From: Nocardioides astragali
GTDB lineage: Bacteria; Actinomycetota; Actinomycetes; Propionibacteriales; Nocardioidaceae
Direction of reading: 5' to 3'
Assembly: GCF_024436375.1 (NCBI RefSeq)
Contig: NZ_JAFMZM010000001.1
Coordinates: 62,001 to 126,000, forward strand
DNA: 64,000 nucleotides
Below the pieces are notes generated by a model that ran no database searches, had not been told where the DNA came from, and saw only the letters and a program-made list of their open reading frames with translations. The number at the start of each line of letters is the position of its first letter. Position 1 is the first letter of the stretch. A program made the translations under genes and the position numbers. Positions 36,375 through 45,523 of this stretch are shown here, piece by piece.

Positions 36375-37273
36375 GGGCGCTCGTCGCGACCGCCGAGCTG
36401 GCAGAGGCAGTCGGTCCCGTCGAGGGCGTCGAGGTCATGGTCTGGAACGGCGACGGACCCGCGCCCGACGGCGTCGTCGAGTTCTGGGTGCCGCGCTACG
36501 CCCCTCGCGCCGACGTCATCGACCAGGGCCACCAGCTCCGGGGGCTGGAGGTTGTCCAGCTGCAGACCGCGGGGTACGACGGCGTGGCCGAGCGGCTGCC
36601 TGCCGGGACCACCCTCTGCAACGCGACCGGGGTGCACGATGACGCCACCGCCGAGCACGCGGTCGGCCTGGTGCTCGCCAGCCTGCGCGGCGTCCCGGAG
36701 TCAGTGCGCCAGCACGGGCACTGGAGGCCGATGCCGGGCCGCCGCTCGCTCGCCGACTCCCGGGTGCTGGTCCTGGGCTTCGGCTCGATCGGCCGTGCGC
36801 TCGCCGAGCGGCTCCTCCCGATGAAGGCCCTGGTCACCGCCGTCGCCACGCGGGAGCGGGACGACGACCTGGTCGGCCGGGTGCGCAGCGTCGGCGACCT
36901 GCCTGCCCTGCTCCCACAGCAGGACGTGGTCGTCGCGCTCGTCCCGCTCAGCGACGCGACGCGCGGCCTGCTCGGCGACGAGGCCCTCTCCCTGCTGCCC
37001 GACGGTGCGCTCGTCGTGAACGTCGCACGGGGTCCCGTGGTCGACACCGACGCGGTGCTGAGGCACGCCGGTCGGCTGCGCTTCGCCCTCGACGTCACCG
37101 ACCCCGAGCCGCTGCCCGACGGGCACCCGCTGTGGGACGCCCCGGACGTCCTGATCACGCCGCACGTCGCCGGCGGGACGACCGCCATGCTGCCCCGCAT
37201 CGGCGGGCTCGTCCGCGACCAGCTGCGCCGGATGGTCTCGGGCAAACCCTTGATCAACGTCGTCAACGGCTAG
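36371..37273 (+). CDS. D-2-hydroxyacid dehydrogenase family protein
   Basis: 300-residue NAD(P)-dependent oxidoreductase. NAD-binding motif VLGFGSIGRALAERL near residue 133, then NVARGPVVDTDAV and a C-terminal histidine in LITPHVAGGTTAM. Catalytic Arg is in ALVPLSDATRGLLGDEALSL-NVAR context and Glu in VTDPEPLPDGHPLWD. The substrate is not clear. It overlaps the upstream gene by 4 nt. Confidence 0.93.
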   Translation: MRALVATAELAEAVGPVEGVEVMVWNGDGPAPDGVVEFWVPRYAPRADVIDQGHQLRGLEVVQLQTAGYDGVAERLPAGTTLCNATGVHDDATAEHAVGLVLASLRGVPESVRQHGHWRPMPGRRSLADSRVLVLGFGSIGRALAERLLPMKALVTAVATRERDDDLVGRVRSVGDLPALLPQQDVVVALVPLSDATRGLLGDEALSLLPDGALVVNVARGPVVDTDAVLRHAGRLRFALDVTDPEPLPDGHPLWDAPDVLITPHVAGGTTAMLPRIGGLVRDQLRRMVSGKPLINVVNG

Positions 37274-37276
37274 GTT
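37271..37276 (+). promoter_or_regulatory. Leaderless -10 element of the GNAT gene
   Basis: TAGGTT, which begins with the stop codon of the dehydrogenase gene, followed by 6 nt and the ATG at 37283. Confidence 0.5.
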
Positions 37277-37282
37277 TCGCGC

Positions 37283-38104
37283 ATGCACGTGAACTCGCTC
37301 GGCTTCCGCACCGACCTGGCGCTCCTGACTGCGTCCGGCAGCGTCGTGGAGGACCGGGGCACGCACCTCGTCGTGCGCTCGCCCGACAATCCGTCCTACT
37401 TCTGGGGCAACTTCATCCTCCTCGCACAACCCCCGGTCCCCGGCGGCGAGCGCGAGGTCGTCGCGGCGTTCCACACCGAGTTCCCGCTGGCCGACCACGT
37501 GAGCATCGGCATCGACACCGCCGACCTGACCGACGAGGCGCGATCGGCCTTCGAGGCCGCCGGGCTGACGGTGGACGTGGCCGTGGTGCTCACCGCGTCC
37601 TCCCTCCGGCCTCCCCAGGAGGTCGGGGCGGAGGTCCGCGCGCTCGAGGGCGACGAGGACTGGGAGGCACGGGCCCGGCTCAGCCGGGAGCTCTACCCGG
37701 AGACCTCCGAGGAGTCCTTCATGACGTTCGCGCGCCGGAAGAACACGCAGGAGCGGCGGCTCGTCGACGCCGGACGGGGGGCTCGGTTCGGCGCCTTCGT
37801 CGACGGCCGGCTCGTCTCCACCGCCGGGATCTTCGTGACGGAGGAGGGTGTCGCACGCTTCCAGAGCGTCGAGACCCACCCCGAGCACCGCCGCCAGGGA
37901 CTGGCCGCAGCGGTCACCCACGTTGCCGGCCAGCACGGCCTCGACCACCTCCTCCAGGGGGCCGGCGTACGTACCCTCGTGATCGTCGCCGACACCGACG
38001 GCGAGGCGATCGGGGTCTACCGCCGGCTCGGGTTCACCGACTCCGAGCGGCAGCTCATGATGGAGAAGCGCAGCGGCGAGTGGGCCTCCATGGGTGGGTC
38101 CTGA
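37283..38104 (+). CDS. GNAT family N-acetyltransferase
   Basis: 273-residue protein. A unique N-terminal ~120 residues precede a C-terminal GNAT fold with the acetyl-CoA loop VETHPEHRRQGLAAAVTHVA (about 200-219) and the closing YRRLGFTDSERQLMMEK. Substrate unknown. ATG at 37283 with a leaderless -10. Confidence 0.9.
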   Translation: MHVNSLGFRTDLALLTASGSVVEDRGTHLVVRSPDNPSYFWGNFILLAQPPVPGGEREVVAAFHTEFPLADHVSIGIDTADLTDEARSAFEAAGLTVDVAVVLTASSLRPPQEVGAEVRALEGDEDWEARARLSRELYPETSEESFMTFARRKNTQERRLVDAGRGARFGAFVDGRLVSTAGIFVTEEGVARFQSVETHPEHRRQGLAAAVTHVAGQHGLDHLLQGAGVRTLVIVADTDGEAIGVYRRLGFTDSERQLMMEKRSGEWASMGGS

Positions 38105-38125
38105 GGCGCGTCCCAGGCCGAGTCC

Positions 38126-38131
38126 TAGGGT
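38126..38131 (+). promoter_or_regulatory. Leaderless -10 element of the M20 peptidase gene
   Basis: TAGGGT followed by 6 nt and the ATG at 38138. Confidence 0.5.
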
Positions 38132-38137
38132 GTCCGC

Positions 38138-39487
38138 ATGACTGTCGACATCACCGCTCGCCTCGCCGAGGTCATGCCCGGCATCCGCCGCGACCTGGAG
38201 GACCTGGTCCGCATCCAGTCCGTGTCCGCGGACCCGGCCCGCGCCGGTGAGGTCGAGCGCAGCGCCGAGGCCACGCGCGACCTGTTCGCCGCCGAAGGCT
38301 TCGAGACCGAGATCGTCCGCGCGTACGACGGTGCCCCGCCCGCCGTGATCGCCAGGAAGGCCGGACCCGAGGGCGCCCCGACGGTCCTGCTCTACGCCCA
38401 CCACGACGTCCAGCCCGAGAACGACCACGCCGACTGGGACTCCCCGCCGTGGGAGCCGACGGAGCGTGGTGACCGGCTCTACGCCCGCGGCGCCGCCGAC
38501 GACAAGGCCGGCATCGCCGCCCACCTCGGCGCGGTCCGGATCTTCGGCGACGAGCTCCCGGTCAACCTGGTGATGTTCATCGAGGGCGAGGAGGAGGTGG
38601 GCTCGGACACGCTCGTCGAGCTGCTCAACACCTACCAGGACCGCCTCGAGGCCGACGTCATCGTCATCGCCGACTCGGGCAACTGGGACATCGGCGAGCC
38701 GGCCCTGACCACCAGCCTGCGCGGCCTCGTCCGGATGGACGTCGAGGTCCGCACGCTGACCCACGCCGTGCACAGCGGCATGTGGGGCGGGCTCGTGCCC
38801 GACTCGATCATGACGCTGAGCCGCCTCATCGCCAGCCTCAACGACGACGCCGGCAACGTCGCCGTCGAAGGACTCGTCTCCGGCCGCGCCGCCGACGTGG
38901 AGTACCCCGAGGCCCGGCTGCGCGCCGAGTCCGGTGCCGCCCCCGGCATCGAGTGGATCGGCGAGGGCAGCATCGTCGAGCGGCTGTGGACCAAGCCCTC
39001 GATCAGCATCACCGGCTTCGACGCGCCCAAGGTCGACGGTGCCTCCAACACGCTGGTCCCCGCCGCGCGCTGCCGCATCAGCATGCGCATCGCCCCCGGC
39101 GACACCACCGCCAATGCCGTCCAGTGCCTCGAGGCCCACCTCGAGAAGCACACCCCGTGGGGCGCCACCCTCACCACCAAGGTCGTCGACACCGGTGAGG
39201 CGACGCAGATCGACGCCAGCGGTCCGGCGTACGACGCCGCGCGCGCCGCCTTCGCCGAGGCGTGGGACGGCACGGCCCCCGTCGACATGGGTGTGGGCGG
39301 ATCCATCCCGTTCATCGCCGAGTTCCTCGAGGCGTTCCCCCAGGCCAGCGTGCTCGTCACCGGTGTCGAGGACCCCGACACCCGGGCGCACGGTGCCAAC
39401 GAGGGCCTGCACCTCGCGGAGTTCGAGAAGGTCGTCAAGGCCGAGGCGCTGCTGCTGCGCAACCTGGGCGGGCTCGGCCGCGGCTGA
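38138..39487 (+). CDS. M20 family dipeptidase
   Basis: 449-residue metallo-dipeptidase of the M20 (CNDP-like) family. Zinc ligands are in LLYAHHDVQPEND (about residues 85-97), GAADDKAG, and IEGEEEVGSD. The C-terminal catalytic domain has the final histidine in RAHGANEGLHLAEFEK. Cytoplasmic, hydrolyses dipeptides or related amides. Confidence 0.94.
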   Translation: MTVDITARLAEVMPGIRRDLEDLVRIQSVSADPARAGEVERSAEATRDLFAAEGFETEIVRAYDGAPPAVIARKAGPEGAPTVLLYAHHDVQPENDHADWDSPPWEPTERGDRLYARGAADDKAGIAAHLGAVRIFGDELPVNLVMFIEGEEEVGSDTLVELLNTYQDRLEADVIVIADSGNWDIGEPALTTSLRGLVRMDVEVRTLTHAVHSGMWGGLVPDSIMTLSRLIASLNDDAGNVAVEGLVSGRAADVEYPEARLRAESGAAPGIEWIGEGSIVERLWTKPSISITGFDAPKVDGASNTLVPAARCRISMRIAPGDTTANAVQCLEAHLEKHTPWGATLTTKVVDTGEATQIDASGPAYDAARAAFAEAWDGTAPVDMGVGGSIPFIAEFLEAFPQASVLVTGVEDPDTRAHGANEGLHLAEFEKVVKAEALLLRNLGGLGRG

Positions 39488-39518
39488 GGCTCGGAGCTGC
39501 CGGCGCGGGACCGGCCGG

Positions 39519-39524
39519 TAGCGT
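39519..39524 (+). promoter_or_regulatory. Leaderless -10 element of the second SRPBCC gene
   Basis: TAGCGT followed by 6 nt and the ATG at 39531. Confidence 0.5.
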
Positions 39525-39530
39525 GGCGGG

Positions 39531-39998
39531 ATGGCGACGTTCCGTGCTCGTGACCGTTCCTCGGCGGTGCTCCGCTCGCCCCGCAGCGAGGTGTGGGCGG
39601 CGCTGACCGACGCCGACCTGATCGCGAAGATCACCCCCTACGTCACCTCGATCACGGTCGACGGCGACCGGTGGACGTGGCGGATGGGCACCCTCCCGGT
39701 GCTGGGCATCTCGGTGGCGCCGCGCTTCACCGAGGTGATGGACTTCGAGCCCGAGGACCGGATCGACTTCCACCACGACCCGTCCCGCCCGGACGAGATG
39801 ACGGCCGTCGAGGGCACCTACCTCCTGGCCGACCACACGGGCGGCGGCACCGACGTCAGCATCGACCTGCAGGTCTCCTGCAACCTCCCCCTGCCTGGGC
39901 TGGCCCGGCCGGCGGTCGAGCGGGTGATGTCCTCGGTCGTCACGCACATGGGCACGGTGTTCTCGCGCAACCTGCTCAAGCACCTCGGCGAGGCCTAG
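39531..39998 (+). CDS. SRPBCC family protein (DUF2505-like)
   Basis: 155-residue START-like protein. N-terminal strand RDRSSAVLRSPRSEVWAALT, then SITVDGDRWTWRMGTLPVLG and the C-terminal helix VVTHMGTVFSRNLLKHL. Probably binds a hydrophobic ligand. Next to the NAD-binding gene, separated by 3 nt, so they are likely one transcript. Confidence 0.88.
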   Translation: MATFRARDRSSAVLRSPRSEVWAALTDADLIAKITPYVTSITVDGDRWTWRMGTLPVLGISVAPRFTEVMDFEPEDRIDFHHDPSRPDEMTAVEGTYLLADHTGGGTDVSIDLQVSCNLPLPGLARPAVERVMSSVVTHMGTVFSRNLLKHLGEA

Positions 39999-40001
39999 GG
40001 C

Positions 40002-41039
40002 ATGCGCGTCCTCGTCCTCGGTGCGACCGGCTACGTCGGCTCCCGGCTCGTCCCGCACCTGCTCGAGCACGGCCACGAGGTGGTCGCGGCCTCCTCGTCG
40101 GCTCCCGACCCGCAGCGCTTCGGGTGGGGCGACGAGGTCAGCGCCATCCGCTGCGACGTGACCGACGCGTCCGCCGTGGCAGCCGCCGTGGCGGGGGCGG
40201 ACGCGGTCGTCTACCTCGTCCACTCGCTGGACCGCGCCGACTTCACCGAGCGTGACCGGCGCGGTGCCGAGGTCGTGGCGGAGGCGGTGGCGCACAGCGA
40301 CGTACGCCGTCTCGTCTACCTCTCCGGGCTGGTGCCGCCCGTGCCCGAGGGCGAGCTCTCGGCCCACATCTCCTCCCGGCTCGAGGTGGAGCGCATCCTG
40401 CTCGGTGCGAGCGAGGGCGCGGTGGCACTGCGGGCGGGCGTCGTCATCGGCGCCGGCTCGACCTCCTTCGAGATCATCCGCCAGATCGCCACGCTGTTCC
40501 TCGTGCAGCCGGTGCCGACGTGGATGAACAACTCGGTGCAGCCTGTGGCGGTCTCCGACGTGCTGCGCGCCGTCAGGGAGGCCCTGGAGGGTGGGATGCG
40601 GGGTGCCGTGGACGTCGGTGGACCCGACGTCGTCGCCTATCCCGACCTGATGCGGGCCTGCGCCCGCGAGGCCGGGCTCACCCGGTTGCGAGTGCCCGCG
40701 CTCGTCGCCCCGGCGGGCCTCGTCGGGCTGGCGACCGCCCTGGCCACCACGGCGCCGTTCCACACGGTCACCGCGCTGATCGAGTCGCTGCGCCACGACA
40801 TGGTGTGCCGTCCCGGCTCGACGTGGGTGCCGCGCACCGGCGGCCCGCTCCTGGGGGTGGAGGAGGCCGTACGCCGGGCCAGCGACCCCCAGCACGGCGG
40901 AGCCGAGGGACCGCGCCCGTCCGATGCGGCATGGACCCGGCGCAGCCCGCTGTGGGACGCGCTGCCGCTGCCGGCCTCCACGCGGGCGGTCGGCCGCCTC
41001 GCCCTGCACCACGCGCGCACCCTCCTCTCCGACATCTGA
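40002..41039 (+). CDS. NAD(P)H-binding SDR-type protein
   Basis: 345-residue atypical short-chain dehydrogenase with N-terminal Rossmann motif VLGATGYVGSRLVPHL. Middle segment LVYLSGLVPPVPEGELSAHI replaces the usual YxxxK region, which points to a non-catalytic or modified SDR. C-terminal ~60 residues are extra. Follows the SRPBCC gene by 3 nt. Confidence 0.9.
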   Translation: MRVLVLGATGYVGSRLVPHLLEHGHEVVAASSSAPDPQRFGWGDEVSAIRCDVTDASAVAAAVAGADAVVYLVHSLDRADFTERDRRGAEVVAEAVAHSDVRRLVYLSGLVPPVPEGELSAHISSRLEVERILLGASEGAVALRAGVVIGAGSTSFEIIRQIATLFLVQPVPTWMNNSVQPVAVSDVLRAVREALEGGMRGAVDVGGPDVVAYPDLMRACAREAGLTRLRVPALVAPAGLVGLATALATTAPFHTVTALIESLRHDMVCRPGSTWVPRTGGPLLGVEEAVRRASDPQHGGAEGPRPSDAAWTRRSPLWDALPLPASTRAVGRLALHHARTLLSDI

Positions 41040-41105
41040 GGACCATCTGAGGTATCGGGAGGCGTCGCTCGCGGACGTCGATGAAGTCCCAGGCGATTTC
41101 GCCCG

Positions 41106-41111
41106 TAGACT
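41106..41111 (+). promoter_or_regulatory. Leaderless -10 element of purF
   Basis: TAGACT followed by 7 nt and the GTG at 41119. Confidence 0.55.
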
Positions 41112-41118
41112 GCAGACC

Positions 41119-42663
41119 GTGCCTCAGCCGATGAGCAAGCGGAAGGGCGGCGACGGCCGTCTGACCATGGCGATCGACCCCCACGACCAAGGCCCGCAGG
41201 ACGCGTGCGGAGTCTTCGGAGTCTGGGCTCCGGGCGAGGACGTCGCCAAGCTGACGTACTTCGGGCTGTACGCCCTGCAGCACCGCGGCCAGGAGTCCGC
41301 CGGCATCGCGGTCAGCAACGGCCGTCAGATCCTGGTCTACAAGGACATGGGCCTGGTCTCCCAGGTCTTCGACGAGTCGACGCTCGAGTCGCTCAAGGGA
41401 CACCTGGCCATCGGTCACTCGCGCTACTCCACCACCGGCGCCAGCACCTGGCAGAACGCGCAGCCGACCTTCCGCCCCACCGTCGACGGGTCCATCGCCC
41501 TCGGCCACAACGGCAACCTCATCAACACCCACGAGCTCGCCCAGATGGTCGAGGACCTGCCCGACCCCGACGGGGAGCTGCCGCTGCACAGCCGCGACGT
41601 CGAGACCTCGACCAACGACACGGGGCTGGTCACCGCGCTCCTCGCGCACCACCCCGACACGTCGCTGGAGCAGCGCGCGCTGGAGGTCCTCCCGCAGCTG
41701 CGCGGAGCCTTCTGCTTCGTGTGGATGAACGAGGGCACCCTCTACGCAGCTCGTGACCCGCAGGGCATCCGCCCGCTGGTCCTCGGCCGTCTCGACCGGG
41801 GCTGGGTGGTCGCCAGCGAGGACGCCGCCCTCGCGACGATCGGTGCCAGCGTGGTCCGGGAGGTCGAGCCCGGAGAGATGATCGTCATCGACGAGAACGG
41901 CCTCCGCTCCCACAAGTTCGCCGAGCCGGACCGCAAGGGCTGCGTGTTCGAGTACGTCTACCTCGCCCGCCCCGACGCCACCATCAGTGGGCGCAACGTC
42001 CACGAGGCGCGCGTCGAGATGGGTCGCCGCCTCGCCCGCGAGTTCCCGGTCGACGCCGACCTCGTGATGCCCGTCCCCGAGTCGGGCACCCCCGCGGCGT
42101 CGGGCTACGCCGCGGAGTCCGGCATCACCTTCGGCCAGGGCTTCGTCAAGAACGCCTACGTCGGGCGTACGTTCATCCAGCCCAGCCAGACCCTGCGCCA
42201 GCTCGGCATCCGGCTCAAGCTCAACGCGCTCGAGCACATGATCCGCGGCAAGCGGATCGTGGTGGTCGACGACTCCATCGTCCGCGGCAACACCCAGCGC
42301 GCGCAGGTGCGGATGCTCCGCGAGGCCGGCGCCCTCGAGGTGCACGTCCGGATCTCCTCACCCCCGGTGAAGTGGCCGTGCTTCTACGGCATCGACTTCG
42401 CGACCCGCGCCGAGCTGATCGCCAACGGCCTCGACGTCGACGAGATCGCCGCGAGCGTAGGGGCCGACAGTCTCGGCTACATCTCGCTCGAGGGAATGAT
42501 CGAGGCGACGAGCCAGACGGCCGAGCGCCTGTGCACGGCATGCTTCACCGGCCAGTACCCGATCGAGCTGCCCGACGAGAGCCTGCTCGGCAAGCACCTG
42601 CTCGAGACGACGCTGCAGTCGCCGACGATGGGCCGCGCCCTGCCGGTCCTCAACAACCCCTGA
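41119..42663 (+). CDS. purF: Amidophosphoribosyltransferase
   Basis: 514-residue first enzyme of purine synthesis (PRPP + glutamine to phosphoribosylamine). From the GTG at 41119 a 29-residue propeptide precedes the nucleophile Cys30 in QDACGVFGVW, exposed after self-cleavage as in Bacillus-type PurF. Iron-sulfur ligands are likely in KGCVFEY and LCTACFTG. The PRPP motif is KRIVVVDDSIVRGNT. An in-frame ATG at 41131 is possible but the leaderless -10 favours 41119. Confidence 0.97.
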   Translation: MPQPMSKRKGGDGRLTMAIDPHDQGPQDACGVFGVWAPGEDVAKLTYFGLYALQHRGQESAGIAVSNGRQILVYKDMGLVSQVFDESTLESLKGHLAIGHSRYSTTGASTWQNAQPTFRPTVDGSIALGHNGNLINTHELAQMVEDLPDPDGELPLHSRDVETSTNDTGLVTALLAHHPDTSLEQRALEVLPQLRGAFCFVWMNEGTLYAARDPQGIRPLVLGRLDRGWVVASEDAALATIGASVVREVEPGEMIVIDENGLRSHKFAEPDRKGCVFEYVYLARPDATISGRNVHEARVEMGRRLAREFPVDADLVMPVPESGTPAASGYAAESGITFGQGFVKNAYVGRTFIQPSQTLRQLGIRLKLNALEHMIRGKRIVVVDDSIVRGNTQRAQVRMLREAGALEVHVRISSPPVKWPCFYGIDFATRAELIANGLDVDEIAASVGADSLGYISLEGMIEATSQTAERLCTACFTGQYPIELPDESLLGKHLLETTLQSPTMGRALPVLNNP

Positions 42664-42703
42664 ACCGCCACCGGCCATCCTTCAGCGCCACCCGAGGAGA
42701 CAC

Positions 42704-43822
42704 GTGACCGAGCAGCCCGCCAGTGCCCATGCCGACAGCGCTGACGTCGGGGGAGGGGCGTACGCCGCTGCCGGGGTCTCGATCGACGCGGCCGACCGCG
42801 CGATCGACCTGATGAAGGGGTGGGTCGAGAAGGCTCGCCGTCCCGAGATGATCGGCGGCCTGGGCGGCTTCGCCGGGCTCTTCGACGCCTCCGCGCTCAC
42901 CCGCTACGAGCGCCCGCTGCTCGCGACCTCGACCGACGGGGTGGGGACCAAGGTCGCCATCGCGCAGCTGATGGACGTGCACGACACCATCGGCTTCGAC
43001 CTGGTGGGCATGGTCGTCGACGACCTCGTCGTGTGTGGGGCCGAGCCGCTCTTCATGACCGACTACATCGCCTGCGGCCGCGTCGTTCCGGAGCGGATCG
43101 CCGCCATCGTCAAGGGCATCGCCGAGGCCTGCGTCGTCGCCGGGTGTGCGCTGATCGGCGGCGAGACCGCCGAGCACCCGGGCCTGCTCGACCCCGACGA
43201 CTACGACGTCGCCGGCGCGACCACCGGTGTGGTGGAGGCCAGCAAGCTGCTCGGCCCCGGCCGGGTCCGCCCCGGAGACGTGGTGATCGCGATGGAGGCC
43301 AGCGGCCTCCACTCCAACGGCTACTCGCTCGTGCGCCACGTCCTGCTCGCTCCGTCCGACCGTGGGGGTGCCGGGTGGACCGTCGACCGTCACGTCGACG
43401 AGTTCGGCCGCACGCTCGGCGAGGAGCTCCTCGAGCCGACCCGCATCTACGCCAAGGCCTGCCTCGACCTCGCCGACCGCACCGAGACCCACGCGATGTC
43501 GCACGTCACCGGCGGCGGGCTCGCCGCCAACCTCGAGCGGGTGCTCCCCGAGGAGCTGTCGGTGCGCATCGACCGCTCGACGTGGACGCCGCAACCGGTC
43601 TTCGACGTCGTACGCCGGGTGGGCGAGGTGTCGCAGGCCGACCTCGAGGCGACCCTCAACTGTGGCGTCGGCATGGTCTCGCTCACGGCGCCGGAGTCGG
43701 TCGACACGGCCATCTCCGTCCTGGCCGGCCACGGCATCAGGGCATGGGTGGCCGGAGAGGCGACGGTGGACCCGGAGCACGGCGGCCGGGTCCGGCTGGA
43801 GGGCCAGCACCCGGGCTGGTGA
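42704..43822 (+). CDS. purM: Phosphoribosylformylglycinamidine cyclo-ligase (AIR synthetase)
   Basis: 372-residue step 5 enzyme (FGAM to AIR with ATP). Motifs: AYAAAGVSIDAADRAIDLMK, LLATSTDGVGTKVAIA, VVDDLVVCGAEPLFMTDYIA, and CALIGGETAEHPGL. The GTG at 42704 has GAGGAGA upstream. Downstream of purF by 40 nt. Confidence 0.98.
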   Translation: MTEQPASAHADSADVGGGAYAAAGVSIDAADRAIDLMKGWVEKARRPEMIGGLGGFAGLFDASALTRYERPLLATSTDGVGTKVAIAQLMDVHDTIGFDLVGMVVDDLVVCGAEPLFMTDYIACGRVVPERIAAIVKGIAEACVVAGCALIGGETAEHPGLLDPDDYDVAGATTGVVEASKLLGPGRVRPGDVVIAMEASGLHSNGYSLVRHVLLAPSDRGGAGWTVDRHVDEFGRTLGEELLEPTRIYAKACLDLADRTETHAMSHVTGGGLAANLERVLPEELSVRIDRSTWTPQPVFDVVRRVGEVSQADLEATLNCGVGMVSLTAPESVDTAISVLAGHGIRAWVAGEATVDPEHGGRVRLEGQHPGW

Positions 43823-43980
43823 GCCCGAGTTCGCTGACAGCGGACGAAATGCCGGGGCTTGGTGTGCGGGAACAGCCACCGCTCAGGTAGCGTTGTCCCC
43901 ACGATATGTGACCGATCAGACCGGGCGCGTCGGGGTGAGCCCCCGGCAGCCCCGGCCAAGTGTGCGAGGGGGTCGACCCT

Positions 43981-44172
43981 ATGGGGCGCGGCCGAGCGAA
44001 GGCGAAGCAGACCAAGGTCGCACGCGACCTGAAGTACCGGACTCACGAGACGGACTTCGGCGCGTTGGCGAAGGAGCTGCACGGCGAGGACCATCACCCG
44101 GCGACGAGTGATGTCGAGCCGGACGAGGACGAGTGGGCGGACTATGCCGACCCGCGTCGTCGCGCAGACTGA
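43981..44172 (+). CDS. DUF3073 small protein
   Basis: 63-residue, highly basic N-terminus (MGRGRAKAKQTKVARDLKYR) and acidic C-terminus (EPDEDEWADYADP). This is the conserved actinobacterial DUF3073 family found after purM. Function unknown, perhaps nucleic-acid associated. The ATG at 43981 follows GAGGGGG. A -10-like TAGCGT at about 43888 would give an ~80-nt leader. Confidence 0.93.
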   Translation: MGRGRAKAKQTKVARDLKYRTHETDFGALAKELHGEDHHPATSDVEPDEDEWADYADPRRRAD

Positions 44173-44233
44173 CTGATCCACCACCACCGCATCCGCTGAC
44201 CGGGTGCGCGGGGGTCTCGTCGCGCCCACTGCC

Positions 44234-44332
44234 GGGCTGACGCTTGTGCATGCTGCGACGGGCCGAGCTGACGCTTGTGCACGTGCACAAGCGTCAGCTC
44301 AAGGGGTCCTGCGTGCGCACAAGCGTCAGGTC
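44234..44332. repeat. Second cluster of the 18-bp dispersed repeat, with a perfect 36-bp palindrome
   Basis: A copy at 44234-44250 is followed by GAGCTGACGCTTGTGCAC (44265-44282) directly abutting its exact reverse complement (44283-44300), a perfect 36-bp palindrome. A further inverted copy lies at 44313-44332 and touches the stop codon of the dehydrogenase gene. The unit is the same as at 15567-15735, and the site is again between convergent genes. Confidence 0.9.
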
Positions 44333-45422
44333 AGCGCAAGTGGATGCCGCGCAGGCGGCCGACCTCGCGCATGCGGCGCTCTGCCAGGCGGTCGGCGGCG
44401 TCCGCGGGGGTGACCCCGTCGGCCTTGGCCAGCTCGAACACCCGGCGGGTGGTCTCGAAGATCCCGGCGGCACGCTGCTGCGCTCGCTCGAAGGAGAAGC
44501 CCTCGAGCTCGTCGGCGACCTGGATCACGCCGCCGGAGTTGACGCAGTAGTCGGGTGCGTAGAGCACGCCGCGCTCCTCGAGCTGCTTCTCGATCCCGGG
44601 GTGCGCGAGCTGGTTGTTGGCGGCGCCGCACACGATCTTCGCGCTCAGCACCTCGACCACCTCGTCACTGATGGCTCCGCCGAGGGCGCACGGAGCGTAG
44701 ACGTCGAGCGCGCCCGCGACCAGCTCGTCGGTCGAGCCGACGGCCTGCACCTCGGGATAGGCGGAGCGGATGGCCTCGACGGAGGGGGCGTAGACGTCGG
44801 TGACGACCACCGTCGCGCCGTCCTCGACCAGGTGGCGTACGAGGTGGCGTCCGACCTTGCCGACACCGGCGACGCCGACGGTCCGCCCGGCGAGCGTGGG
44901 CTCGCCCCACAGCTGCTCGGCGGCGGCGCGCATGCCCTGGAAGACGCCGTACGCCGTCAGCACCGAGCTGTCACCCGCGCCGCCGTGGGCGACGGTGCGG
45001 CCGGTGACGAAGTCGCACTCGCGGGCGATGTGGTCCATGTCCTCTGAGAACGTGCCGACGTCGCAGGCCGTGTAGTAGCGGCCGTTGAGCGACTGGACGA
45101 AGCGGCCGTAGGCGCGCAGCAGGGCCTCGGTCTTGATCTCGGCCGGGTCTCCGATGATGACGGCCTTGCCGCCGCCGAGGTCGAGGCCGGCGAGCGCGTT
45201 CTTGTAGGACATGCCGCGGGAGAGGTTGAGCACGTCGACGAGCGCGTCGTCGGTGCTGGCGTAGGGGTAGAACCGCGTCCCGCCCAGTCCGGGACCCAGG
45301 GCCGTGGAGTGGAGGGCGATGATGGCCTTGAGGCCGGTCGCGCGGTCGTTGCAGAAGACGACCTGCTCGTGCTCGCTGCCGAGCTCGAAGACGTCTCGGC
45401 CGGAACTGGGTGCTCCAGACAT
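44331..45422 (-). CDS. Leucine/valine (branched-chain) amino acid dehydrogenase
   Basis: 363-residue NAD-dependent Glu/Leu/Phe/Val dehydrogenase, deaminating branched-chain amino acids. Catalytic Lys is in [20 protein letters not shown], Rossmann motif [17 protein letters not shown] near residue 185. The actinobacterial gene order purM-DUF3073-valine dehydrogenase supports vdh. ATG at 45422. The 3' end touches the repeat cluster. Confidence 0.94.
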   Translation of the reverse strand: MSGAPSSGRDVFELGSEHEQVVFCNDRATGLKAIIALHSTALGPGLGGTRFYPYASTDDALVDVLNLSRGMSYKNALAGLDLGGGKAVIIGDPAEIKTEALLRAYGRFVQSLNGRYYTACDVGTFSEDMDHIARECDFVTGRTVAHGGAGDSSVLTAYGVFQGMRAAAEQLWGEPTLAGRTVGVAGVGKVGRHLVRHLVEDGATVVVTDVYAPSVEAIRSAYPEVQAVGSTDELVAGALDVYAPCALGGAISDEVVEVLSAKIVCGAANNQLAHPGIEKQLEERGVLYAPDYCVNSGGVIQVADELEGFSFERAQQRAAGIFETTRRVFELAKADGVTPADAADRLAERRMREVGRLRGIHLR

Positions 45423-45523
45423 GCTGTGGGTCCTTTTCTGGTGGCGGCCGCGGGGTGTGCGGACCTGGTCAGCGCGGTCGGGGGGGTGGTGACCGCCGTC
45501 ACTCCCAGCGTATCGCCGCGCGA

